A stretch of DNA of 64,000 nt from contig NZ_CP139558.1 of assembly GCF_034262375.1 (NCBI RefSeq), positions 5,828,001-5,892,000 of the forward strand, written 5' to 3'. The notes below the pieces were generated by a model, which was given only the letters and a program-made list of their open reading frames with translations, did not search any database and was not told the DNA's origin. This DNA is from Mucilaginibacter sabulilitoris. Lineage in GTDB: Bacteria > Bacteroidota > Bacteroidia > Sphingobacteriales > Sphingobacteriaceae. Made by a program: the position numbers and the translations under genes. Shown in pieces: positions 51,621-59,906 of the stretch; position 1 is the stretch's first letter; every line of letters starts with the position of its first letter.

Positions 51621-54329
51621 TTACCCAACAAAACTTTTAGCCTTTGCCAGCGCTGCATCCAATCCGGTAACATCACTACCGCCTGCTGTAGCAAAAAATG
51701 GCTGACCGCCTCCGCCGCCCTTTACTTCTTTAGCCAGTTCTTTTACGATATTACCGGCATGCAGGCCTTTTTCCTTTACCAGGTTTTCGGCTATCATAAC
51801 GGTAAGACTTGGTTTACCATCAAAATCAGCAGCCAGCACCAGGAACAAGTTTGGTACAATATCCTTAAGCTGATATGCGAGGTTCTTTACAGCATCGGCA
51901 TTGGGCAGGGCTACTTTTTGGGCAATGAAATTCACATCTCCAATTTCTTTGGCCTTTTGAGCCAACTCGTTTTTTAATCCCGATGATTTCTCGAGGATTG
52001 ATTTTTCGATCTCTTTTTTTAGCTTATTATTTTCATCAAGCAAGCCTTCCACGCTTTTGGGTATGTTCTTCGGGTTTTTAAGCAGCTCTTTTAGCTGGTT
52101 AACCAGGTTGCTTTGCTCGTTGATATAAACTTCGGCGGCAACACCGGTAATGGCCTCTATACGCCTGACACCAGCAGCCACAGCACTTTCGGCAATTATT
52201 TTAAAGAACCCGATTTGCCCGGTAGCTTTTACATGTGTACCGCCGCAAAGCTCTTTGCTAAATTCATCATCAAAAGTAATTACGCGCACATACTCACCAT
52301 ATTTTTCACCAAACAGGGCGGTTACGCCGCTTTGAATGGCCTCTGCATACAGTACACTGCGTTCTTCCTTCAATGGGATATTTTGTCTTACTTTTTGATT
52401 CACGATGGCTTCTATTTGAGCCAGTTCTTCGTCGGTTACTTTGGCAAAGTGCGAAAAATCAAACCGCAGATAATCGGCATTAACTAATGAGCCTTTCTGA
52501 TTAACATGACTGCCTAAAACCTGCTTCATAGCAGCGTGCAACAGGTGCGTAGCCGAGTGGTTACTATTGGTTTGGCTGCGCAGTGCAGGGTCAACAATAG
52601 CGGTAAGCGCATCATCAATATCTTCGGGTAGCTTATCTACAAAATGTACGATCAAACCGTTCTCTTTTTTGGTATCGGTTACTTTTACAATCTCCCCATC
52701 CGGAAAAACCAGTTCGCCCTTATCTCCCACTTGGCCACCGCTTTCGGCATAAAAAGGTGTTTTATCCAGCACAATCTGGTATTGTTCTTTACCTTTAGCG
52801 GTAACCTTACGATATTTTACCACGTGGGCAATGGTCTCGGTTTCATCGTAGCCGGTAAACTCAACACTTTCGTCGTATTTGAGTATTACCCAGTCGCCGG
52901 TGTCAATAGCTGTGGCAGCGCGGGAACGAGATTTTTGGGCTTGAAGAGCAGCTTCGAAACCCTCCATATCAACAGTCCAGCCTTTTTCACGGGCCATTAA
53001 CTCAGTTAAATCAATTGGAAAACCAAATGTATCTTGTAATTCAAAAGCAAAAGCACCATAAATAATCTTGCTTTTAAAAGCTTTTTCAAATTCGTCCCAT
53101 TTATCACCGATTTCATCTATACTTTTTCCACCTGTGAAAGGAATTACCGAATTTACAAATTCTTCAAATCTTGATATACCACTTTGTAATGTCCTCAAGA
53201 AAGAAACCTCCTCCTCCAAAACCACCTTCTGTACAAAATCTTTCTGACTGTACAAATTATCAAACACCCCTTTAAACTGTTCAGCCAATAACGGCACCAG
53301 CTGATTAAAGAACGGCTCTTTAAACCCTAAAGTCTGATAGCTATAACGTACCGCCCTACGTAAAATACGACGGATGACATAACCTGCTTTATTGCTTGCA
53401 GGCAGCTGTCCATCTGCAATAGCAAAGCTAATGGCCCGAATATGATCAGCCAGCACACGCATGGCAACGGCCTCATTCCAATCTGCATCACCCGGTTTGG
53501 CAGCGCTATTATATTTCTTACCACTTTTTTCAGCAATAAACTGGATCATCGGCTGAAAAACATCGGTATCATAGTTAGACGTTTTTCCCTGCAGCACACG
53601 TACTAAGCGTTCAAAGCCCATACCGGTATCCACGTGTTTATTTGGCAGCGATTGCAAAGCACCGCTTTTTAAGCGGTTAAACTGCATAAACACAATGTTC
53701 CAGACTTCAATAACCTGGTCGTGATCGGCATTTACCAGGGATGCTCCATCAACTTCGGCACGCTCACTATCCGGGCGGCTGTCAAAGTGAATTTCAGAGC
53801 ATGGACCACAGGGGCCGGTTTCGCCCATTTCCCAAAAATTATCTTTCTTGTTACCACGTAGTATATGATCTTCGGCAACAAGTGCCTTCCAGAACTCATA
53901 GGTTTCAGTATCTTTCTCGAGGCCGTCCTTTTCGTCACCTTCAAAATAGGTTATGTACAGGCGGTCTTTAGGTAATTTGTAAACTTCGGTAAGCAGTTCC
54001 CAGCCCCAGGCAATAGCTTCTTTTTTAAAGTAGTCGCCAAAGCTCCAGTTGCCCAGCATTTCAAACATGGTGTGGTGATAGGTATCAATTCCCACCTCTT
54101 CCAAATCGTTATGCTTACCGCTTACGCGTAAACAACGCTGGGTATCGGCTACGCGCGGCGCTTTCGCAGGTGCTTCGCCTAAAAATATATCTTTAAACTG
54201 ATTCATCCCCGCGTTGGTGAACATCAGGGTTGGGTCGTTTTTTATAACAATGGGTGCAGAAGGCACAATAGTATGTCCCTTAGAAACAAAAAAATCAAGA
54301 AAAGCCTGGCGTATCTGTAAAGCTGTCAT
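51621..54329 (-). CDS. alaS: Alanyl-tRNA synthetase
   Basis: A 902-residue enzyme that charges tRNA(Ala). The catalytic core has FTNAGMNQFKDIF and the class II motifs; the editing domain has the zinc ligands NHSATHLLHAA and CGGTHVKATG, and the C-terminal C-Ala/DHHA1-type end (VKGGGGGQPFFATAGG) is complete. The ATG at 54329 is preferred over a TTG at 54338, which lies inside a TACATTTG box. Six bases separate the box from the ATG, with a TTTA element 19 bases further upstream. Confidence 0.97.
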   Translation of the reverse strand: MTALQIRQAFLDFFVSKGHTIVPSAPIVIKNDPTLMFTNAGMNQFKDIFLGEAPAKAPRVADTQRCLRVSGKHNDLEEVGIDTYHHTMFEMLGNWSFGDYFKKEAIAWGWELLTEVYKLPKDRLYITYFEGDEKDGLEKDTETYEFWKALVAEDHILRGNKKDNFWEMGETGPCGPCSEIHFDSRPDSERAEVDGASLVNADHDQVIEVWNIVFMQFNRLKSGALQSLPNKHVDTGMGFERLVRVLQGKTSNYDTDVFQPMIQFIAEKSGKKYNSAAKPGDADWNEAVAMRVLADHIRAISFAIADGQLPASNKAGYVIRRILRRAVRYSYQTLGFKEPFFNQLVPLLAEQFKGVFDNLYSQKDFVQKVVLEEEVSFLRTLQSGISRFEEFVNSVIPFTGGKSIDEIGDKWDEFEKAFKSKIIYGAFAFELQDTFGFPIDLTELMAREKGWTVDMEGFEAALQAQKSRSRAATAIDTGDWVILKYDESVEFTGYDETETIAHVVKYRKVTAKGKEQYQIVLDKTPFYAESGGQVGDKGELVFPDGEIVKVTDTKKENGLIVHFVDKLPEDIDDALTAIVDPALRSQTNSNHSATHLLHAAMKQVLGSHVNQKGSLVNADYLRFDFSHFAKVTDEELAQIEAIVNQKVRQNIPLKEERSVLYAEAIQSGVTALFGEKYGEYVRVITFDDEFSKELCGGTHVKATGQIGFFKIIAESAVAAGVRRIEAITGVAAEVYINEQSNLVNQLKELLKNPKNIPKSVEGLLDENNKLKKEIEKSILEKSSGLKNELAQKAKEIGDVNFIAQKVALPNADAVKNLAYQLKDIVPNLFLVLAADFDGKPSLTVMIAENLVKEKGLHAGNIVKELAKEVKGGGGGQPFFATAGGSDVTGLDAALAKAKSFVG

Positions 54330-54335
54330 AGGGTG

Positions 54336-54343
54336 CAAATGTA
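54336..54343 (-). promoter_or_regulatory. TACATTTG -7 box of alaS
   Basis: Exact TAnnTTTG, six bases before the ATG, with TTTA 19 bases upstream at the -33 position; this predicts a leader of only a few bases. Confidence 0.6.
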
Positions 54344-54571
54344 ATTATTAGTCTGCAAGTCGTAAAGTCTGAAACGAGGAAAGATAATATCAGCCGAAAT
54401 GCAACAACTCACCTTTACACAATAGCGACCGGCGGGAAAACAATCAAAAAAATCGTCATTGATGCTGAACTACATACACCATAAATAATTAACTTTATGA
54501 GCAACCTTTCCCCAGCTTTAACGTTATTAAATTTATAACGTGGTTCTTTTCATTTAAGATAAATTAAAGAG

Positions 54572-54579
54572 TAAATTTG
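54572..54579 (+). promoter_or_regulatory. TAAATTTG -7 box three bases before a small gene
   Basis: Reads TAAATTTG-CTT-ATG; TTTT at 54547-54550 is a weak -33 candidate. Confidence 0.55.
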
Positions 54580-54582
54580 CTT

Positions 54583-54780
54583 ATGGAAACGCTCAAAGTT
54601 GACATTCAAAACAATCAGGAAAAAAAAGTGCTACTGGCCTTTTTAGACAGCTTGAACTATCAATACAAAATTGAAAACAACGATTATGTAACCGATGAAC
54701 AGCTAAGTGAGCTGGATCAGCGCAGAGCCGATATGCTGGCTGGGAAAGCTTCATCCCTGCCCTGGAGCGAGGCTTTATAA
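54583..54780 (+). CDS. Orphan antitoxin-like small protein
   Basis: A 65-residue protein with a charged N-terminal half and a C-terminal LSELDQRRADMLAGKASSLPWSEAL, the Arg-Arg, Gly-Lys, Trp-Ser-Glu spacing of addiction-module antitoxins (PF09720-like). No RelE/ParE-type toxin frame follows; the next 90 bases hold nothing and a MerR gene comes after. The ATG at 54583 is used, since the in-frame TTG at 54577 is part of the promoter box. Possibly a toxin-antitoxin remnant or a stand-alone regulator. Confidence 0.6.
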   Translation: METLKVDIQNNQEKKVLLAFLDSLNYQYKIENNDYVTDEQLSELDQRRADMLAGKASSLPWSEAL

Positions 54781-54859
54781 TCCTGCTGCTTTTAATACCG
54801 GCACAGTATCTGTCTTTCAATTTGCCTGGTAAAAAATTCCGAAATTCGAAATTAACGAA

Positions 54860-54867
54860 TACATTTG
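54860..54867 (+). promoter_or_regulatory. TACATTTG -7 box three bases before the MerR ATG
   Basis: Reads TACATTTG-CAC-ATG; no clear -33 element. Confidence 0.6.
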
Positions 54868-54870
54868 CAC

Positions 54871-55206
54871 ATGCCTTATAAAGAACGCGAAATAAGCAAG
54901 ATGTACTATACCATGGGTGAGGTGTCGGCCATGTTTGATGTAAATCAGTCGCTTATTCGCTTTTATGAAAAGGAATTTGATGTACTGCAGCCCAAGAAGA
55001 ACAAGAAAGGCAACCGTTATTTTACCCCCGAGGATATAGAGAATTTTAAAATCATATTTCACCTCATACGCGATAAAGGCTACACCCTTAACGGCGCCAA
55101 AGAACATTTAAAGCATAACATGGCTGATACCAAAGAAAATCAGCGTGTTATTGATTCGCTCGAAAATATAAAAAAATTCCTGTTGGAAGTGCGTGACGAG
55201 TTGTAG
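54871..55206 (+). CDS. MerR-family transcriptional regulator
   Basis: A 111-residue regulator whose helix-turn-helix MGEVSAMFDVNQSLIRFYEKEFD and wing are of the MerR type; a short dimerisation helix follows and no cysteine-rich effector domain is present. Ligand and targets are unknown. The ATG at 54871 is used; the TTG two codons upstream is inside the box. Its likely downstream neighbour is the comEC remnant, separated by a repeat. Confidence 0.88.
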   Translation: MPYKEREISKMYYTMGEVSAMFDVNQSLIRFYEKEFDVLQPKKNKKGNRYFTPEDIENFKIIFHLIRDKGYTLNGAKEHLKHNMADTKENQRVIDSLENIKKFLLEVRDEL

Positions 55207-55209
55207 ATG

Positions 55210-55310
55210 GTATCAGGTAACGCGTATCAAGTATCAAGATCTTTATAATTGATATTAAAACATGGCACCCTCTTTAAAAATCCTGATACATGATACTCAC
55301 TACTTGATAC
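55210..55310. repeat. Inverted repeat with 31-bp imperfect arms before comEC
   Basis: 55210-55240 and the reverse complement of 55280-55310 agree at about 25 of 31 positions (both begin GTATCA). The same word is found near 33224-33290. Confidence 0.7.
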
Positions 55311-55344
55311 TAAGAAAACATATCTTTATTTTTTATTGACATCC

Positions 55345-56492
55345 ATGCTTGCTAACCACAAAGGCGAAATTCCGGTTGTAGTGCTGCTTATGCCTTATTT
55401 GTTGGGTATTGCGGTTGGCATCAGCTTTATTTCGGCGGTTTATTTACCAGTTTTATCCGGGCTGTTTATTGGTCTCAGCTTTGTATTTATTACGCTTAAT
55501 TTAAATTACAGGCGGCTGGGCTTATATAAACGGCGCTGGCTGGGTGGTTTGCTCATCGGTATTATTGTATTTACAGCCGGATGGCTCAGCGTAATCAGCT
55601 ATAACGAGATCAATCATCGCGATCATTTTTCCCGATTGCCTTGCGCAGTATATTTCTGTACGCATCAACAATGAACCCCAGTTTAAAAATGGCCTTATCC
55701 GGTTTACAGTGGCTTGTGCTGTCTGCTGCTTTCATGGGTGCCGGTACTTTCAACTATATTGACCTGGGTACTTGAAAAAACTATTGTGCTCATGAACAAC
55801 GCGTTAGCTTTTATTGAACACGCTCCCTTTGTCAGTATCAATAAAATATGGTTCACCACAACCGAATACCTGCTTGCCTATGTTATTATTATCAGTCTAT
55901 TTTACTTTTTGCACGATAAAAAAAACTGGCTGCTTAAATTGAGTATGGCGTGCCTGATGTCGCTGTGTATAAGCATAAGCGTAAAGAGATATAATTCCAT
56001 TAATGCCATTCAGTTGCTTTTTTAAACCTGCGCAAAAACACCGGCATAGTATTTAAAAATAGTAATAGCGCTGTTATATTAAGCAACCTGGCCGATACTG
56101 ATAAAAACTACCGCTATTCTGTACAGCCCTATCTGGATAGCTGTAAAATAAACGATATGCGGCTATATAACCTTAAACAAAACATCAATCTGCCTTATCT
56201 TAAAAAACAAGGAAACCTTATACAGTTTTGCAATAAAAAAATACTGGTATTTGACAAAAATCTATCCGGCATTCAATTACCTCAAAAGCTAAAAATCGAT
56301 TTTCTGTACATTAGCGGGAACCCTCATATCGGTCTGCACCAGATAAATAAAAATTATGATTATCAAACGCTTATTATAGACGGCAACAACGCCGGTATAT
56401 TAACTTTACAGCTTGAAACAGAGGCTAGGGCCATGCGTATAAATTATAGCTTTTTAAGACGTAACATTTTATTAGTTGCTACATCTAATTGA
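55345..56492 (+). pseudogene. comEC: Decayed ComEC/Rec2 DNA-uptake channel gene
   Basis: The N-terminal 100 codons (IPVVVLLMPYLLGIAVGI, four membrane helices) are the DUF4131 start of ComEC, the inner-membrane channel for incoming DNA. At about 55645 the frame shifts (+1), giving YISVRINNEPQFKNGLIRF, then shifts back near 55710. The chain then jumps to the end of the competence domain (TWVLEKTIVLMNNALAFIEHAPF). A further shift near 56013, in a T-run, leads to the C-terminal tail (LRKNTGIVFKN through FLRRNILLVATSN). The whole locus is 1.15 kb where an intact gene needs about 2 kb, so most of the transmembrane core is deleted. Confidence 0.85.
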
Positions 56493-56520
56493 AAAATTAA
56501 ACCAAGCACTAATAAATTTG
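56489..56520 (+). promoter_or_regulatory. Promoter with TTG and TAAATTTG
   Basis: TTG at 56489-56491, 21 bases, then TAAATTTG at 56513-56520; leader of about 45 bases to the ATG at 56567. Confidence 0.6.
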
Positions 56521-56566
56521 TCTTTTAATCAGAAACCAGTAAATTGGTATAAATCAAACAAAAACT

Positions 56567-57211
56567 ATGAATATTAAATTTCTTAACGTTGCCCTGGGCC
56601 TGGCTCTTACTGCAACAGCTTTGAGCGCCAGCGCACAAAAAAAATACACAGAAGGTGTGGTTAACTTTAGTACTAACATGAGGGGACAGGCCGTTGACGC
56701 AAAAGGCTATTTCCGTTCAGACTCAAGCGCGTTTGCTTTTACTGCCGGACCTGCAAGCATTAAAATTTTAACAGATGCTGATGGAAAATCAATGGCTATT
56801 TTGGTTGATGTACCTGTTGCCAATATCAAAAAAGCAGCTATAGCTACTCCTGATGAAGTTGATCAGGCAATGGCAGACATGCCAAACTTTACCTTTGCAC
56901 CCGGCACTGAAACTAAACAAATTTCGGGCTTTAACTGCAAAAAGGTAGTAGCTACCGATGCCAAAACAAAAAAGACATACGACATATGGATTACCAATGA
57001 CGTTGAAGTACCTTTAACCGGCATTGCCAAATACTACAGATCCATAGGTGGTTTCCCGGTACAATACACTTCTTTTAGCCAGGGCCAAAGCACCGAAGTT
57101 ACTGTAAAAAGCATATCTGACGAGAAAGTACCAGCTGGCACATTCGGTATTCCTGCCGATTTTGAAAAAATTTCGTTAGATGATCTTAAAGCGATGAGCG
57201 GCGGCAGATAA
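56567..57211 (+). CDS. Exported protein of DUF4412-like type
   Basis: A 214-residue protein with a signal peptide (1-23, ending ASA). The mature part opens KKYTEGVVNFSTNMRG, continues with ISGFNCKKVVATDAKTKKTYDIWITNDV, and resembles the GLPGLI/DUF4412 beta-type proteins exported in Bacteroidota, for which no activity is known to me. It stands alone with its own promoter. Confidence 0.8.
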   Translation: MNIKFLNVALGLALTATALSASAQKKYTEGVVNFSTNMRGQAVDAKGYFRSDSSAFAFTAGPASIKILTDADGKSMAILVDVPVANIKKAAIATPDEVDQAMADMPNFTFAPGTETKQISGFNCKKVVATDAKTKKTYDIWITNDVEVPLTGIAKYYRSIGGFPVQYTSFSQGQSTEVTVKSISDEKVPAGTFGIPADFEKISLDDLKAMSGGR

Positions 57212-57263
57212 GCCTCTTCACTAACAATTCATTAAAGGTTTCTTAACATTGCGGTTAAAGTAC

Positions 57264-57271
57264 TATTTTTG
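57264..57271 (+). promoter_or_regulatory. TATTTTTG -7 box of the LTA-synthase-type gene
   Basis: Exact TAnnTTTG nine bases before the ATG at 57281; a very short leader is predicted. Confidence 0.5.
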
Positions 57272-57280
57272 TACCCCCGT

Positions 57281-59161
57281 ATGTTAAGAAACCTTTTTAG
57301 CTTCATCAGATTTTTCGTTTTCTGGTTGGTGTTTTTCGCAATCACCCGGGCAACATTTGAAATATACTTTTTCCACAAGCTAAAAGGAGCCGGTTTTGGC
57401 GAAATTCTGCAAACATTCATTTACGGCATCCGGCTTGATGCTTCGACCGCAGCTTATATCTGTACTATCCCATTACTGGTATTTGCTGTTAACTGGTGCA
57501 TTCCGCGCAGTACCATTAAACCCATATGGCTTAAAGTTTATGTATGGTTTTGCCTGTTTTGCATATCGTTAAACACGGTACTCAATTTTAATATTTTCCG
57601 GGAATGGGGTACCAAAGTAACCTTCAGGGTATTCAGTTCCCTATATCATGCACCTTCTGAGGCGCTGGCCTCTACCGGGTCATCACCCGTTGGCAGATGT
57701 ATTGTAATTGGGTTACTACTGATGGGAAGCGGCATCTTGCTGTCAAATTATATCATTAATTACCAGTTTAAGAAACCGGTTACTGAACCACGCCTTAAGG
57801 CTGTTTTAATTTGCCTGTTGCTGTTTATAAATTTCCTGTTTATGCGGGGTGGCCTGCAAACCGAACCCATCAATCAGAACGCAGCTTATTTCTCTGACAG
57901 AGAAATATTGAACCAATGCGCCCTGAACACAGAATGGAACCTGTTTAATAATATTTTCGAAAATTTCAGACGGCCATACAACCCTTACCTGTTTATGCAG
58001 CCCAATGGCGCAAAGCAACTGGTGCAAGATATATATAGTATAGAACCCGACTCTACACCACACGTATTAACTACCAGCCGCCCAAATGTGGTAATCATCC
58101 AGTTAGAAAGCTATACGGCAAGCATTATTGAATCATTGGGAGGCGACAAAGGCGTGGCCCCTAACTTCGAAAAGTTTATACGCAACGGTATCCTGTTCAA
58201 CAACATTTATTCATCAGCCGACCGTACAGACAAAGGGATTATATCTATCATGAGCGGTTTCCCGTCGCAGGCTATTCGCACGGTTATTGCCGATACTTCG
58301 AAGCAAAAAAAGCTCCCCGCACTATCATCAGTATTTAAAAACGCCGGATACCAAACCACCTACTTTTACGGCGGCAAAAGCAATTACATGGACTTTAACG
58401 TATTTATGAAAAGCCACCACATTGATCATATTATTGATGAGCTTAGCTTTGATAAAAGCCAGGTAAAAACCGAATGGGGTGTTTATGATGATGTATTGTT
58501 AAACAAACACCTGCAATATAACCAGCAGCAAAAACAGCCTTTCTTCTCGTACTTGCAAACATCAACCAATCATGAGCCCTTTGTGCTCCCAGTAAAGGGC
58601 CATTTCCCGGATGACGATGCAGACGGTGATGCCAGTAATAAATTCAGGAGCACCGCCTACTTTACCGACTCATGCCTCAATGCTTATTTTGAACAGGCTA
58701 AAAAGCAAAGTTGGTATAAAAACACCTTATTTATTCTCGTAGCCGATCATGGTCATCGCCTGCCGCGTAATATATCCGAGGCTTATGATCCGGCTAAATA
58801 TCACATACCATTGCTATTTTTCGGCGATGTGATAAAACCCGAATATCGGGGTAAAAAAATCAATAAACTGGGTGGCCAAACCGATATTGCCGCTACCCTG
58901 CTGTCGCAGCTGGGCATGCCACATGATCAGTTTAAATGGTCAAAAAACCTGCTTAATCCGGGATCTTCCGATTTTGCCTTTTTTGATTGGGATAACGGAT
59001 TTGCCTTTATGTTGCCTCAGCAAACAGTATCATACGATAACTCAGGCCGGAGAATAGTTTACACTGGTAATAAAAACGCCGATCAGATAACTACCGACAA
59101 AACACTACTTTATGGCAAGGCGTTTTTACAGCAGGTATATACGGAATATATGGCTTTTTGA
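57281..59161 (+). CDS. LTA-synthase-family membrane sulfatase/phosphotransferase
   Basis: A 626-residue protein with about five N-terminal membrane helices (to residue 190) and a C-terminal sulfatase-fold domain. The metal-binding IQLESYTASIIESLGG, the threonine region SSADRTDKGI, the late ADHGHRLP, and the STNHEPF strand match LTA-synthase-like and OpgB/EptA-type enzymes, which transfer phosphate-containing groups to glycans or lipids. In Gram-negatives the substrate is unlikely to be teichoic acid. The ATG at 57281 is chosen over a TTG at 57269, which lies in the box. Confidence 0.9.
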   Translation: MLRNLFSFIRFFVFWLVFFAITRATFEIYFFHKLKGAGFGEILQTFIYGIRLDASTAAYICTIPLLVFAVNWCIPRSTIKPIWLKVYVWFCLFCISLNTVLNFNIFREWGTKVTFRVFSSLYHAPSEALASTGSSPVGRCIVIGLLLMGSGILLSNYIINYQFKKPVTEPRLKAVLICLLLFINFLFMRGGLQTEPINQNAAYFSDREILNQCALNTEWNLFNNIFENFRRPYNPYLFMQPNGAKQLVQDIYSIEPDSTPHVLTTSRPNVVIIQLESYTASIIESLGGDKGVAPNFEKFIRNGILFNNIYSSADRTDKGIISIMSGFPSQAIRTVIADTSKQKKLPALSSVFKNAGYQTTYFYGGKSNYMDFNVFMKSHHIDHIIDELSFDKSQVKTEWGVYDDVLLNKHLQYNQQQKQPFFSYLQTSTNHEPFVLPVKGHFPDDDADGDASNKFRSTAYFTDSCLNAYFEQAKKQSWYKNTLFILVADHGHRLPRNISEAYDPAKYHIPLLFFGDVIKPEYRGKKINKLGGQTDIAATLLSQLGMPHDQFKWSKNLLNPGSSDFAFFDWDNGFAFMLPQQTVSYDNSGRRIVYTGNKNADQITTDKTLLYGKAFLQQVYTEYMAF

Positions 59162-59208
59162 CCGTTGATAGGCTTGATTATGTTGATTTCGCTGATTTTT
59201 AACCTCTT

Positions 59209-59286
59209 GTCATTCTGAGCGGAGCGAAGAATCTATTGTTGACTATTTATATCGCAGAATAGATCCTTCGCTCCACTCAAGATGAC
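59209..59286. repeat. GTCATTCTGAG-type inverted repeat with 29-bp arms
   Basis: 59209-59237 and the reverse complement of 59258-59286 agree at 25 of 29 positions. It lies between convergent genes, one of the dispersed elements of this group. Confidence 0.8.
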
Positions 59287-59298
59287 AAAGGGAAGTAT

Positions 59299-59904
59299 TT
59301 AATTCAAAGTCTTCTCCAACTGCTCTACCCATTGGTTAAACAACCTGGTTTCAAATTCAACAGCTTTATTGGCATGGCTTTCCCAATCGGGTGAGAATTT
59401 ATGCAGTTGGTTCAGCATTTCTTCAAGGTGACCTTCTTCTTCTAAAATAATCGATTTTACGTTCACCTTGCTGCCAGCCGCATCAAGCGCATCCTGGTAT
59501 ATAGGATAAAGTTCGTCCGCTCGTACCTCAATAGCATAGGTAACCAGCAAATACGCCGCGAAACGCAGTTCGGATCCGCTCAGGTTTAATTCCTTTTTCA
59601 GGTAACGACAAACATCAATATCCAGCTGATTTAAATAATACTTGCTTGAACCGGGCGCTAAAAGATATTCGGCTGCGTAAGTTGGCAGCTCCACACCTGT
59701 TTTTTCCAACTGTTTTTTTAAATAGAAAGCATGACGGTGTTCTTCGGCAGCGTGCTTTAATATAATGTAGGTAACTGTAAGCGGATCTTCACTCGCCGAT
59801 ATTTTGCGTGCCCCGGTATTTTCCATCAGCGACAGCGTGTTGAGCCAGCGCGAATGTAACTCGTTATCAGCAATTATTTGAGGTAGTAGTTTATTCAAAA
59901 GCAT
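59299..59904 (-). CDS. Ferritin-like diiron protein encoded next to bioA
   Basis: A 201-residue, all-helical protein with the ligand set E28, E55xxH58, E126 and E156xxH159, the four-helix diiron pattern of ferritin-like oxygenases and oxidases. It lacks ferritin channel features and is longer than the small encapsulated ferritins. Its ATG lies two bases after the bioA stop, so it is made with BioA. I know no named biotin gene of this type. A role in biotin precursor oxidation, in supplying a substrate to BioA or an unrelated oxygenase are all possible. The 2-base spacing and strand point to one operon with bioA. Confidence 0.75.
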   Translation of the reverse strand: MLLNKLLPQIIADNELHSRWLNTLSLMENTGARKISASEDPLTVTYIILKHAAEEHRHAFYLKKQLEKTGVELPTYAAEYLLAPGSSKYYLNQLDIDVCRYLKKELNLSGSELRFAAYLLVTYAIEVRADELYPIYQDALDAAGSKVNVKSIILEEEGHLEEMLNQLHKFSPDWESHANKAVEFETRLFNQWVEQLEKTLN

Positions 59905-59906
59905 AA

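Noticed and set aside
51573..51977. 134-codon plus-strand frame over the 3' end of alaS
   Set aside because: It runs through alaS coding sequence and a repeat, and resembles nothing known.
55645..56020. Programmed frameshifting to rescue comEC
   Set aside because: Several shifts in different directions plus a large deletion are present, so decay is the only reasonable reading.
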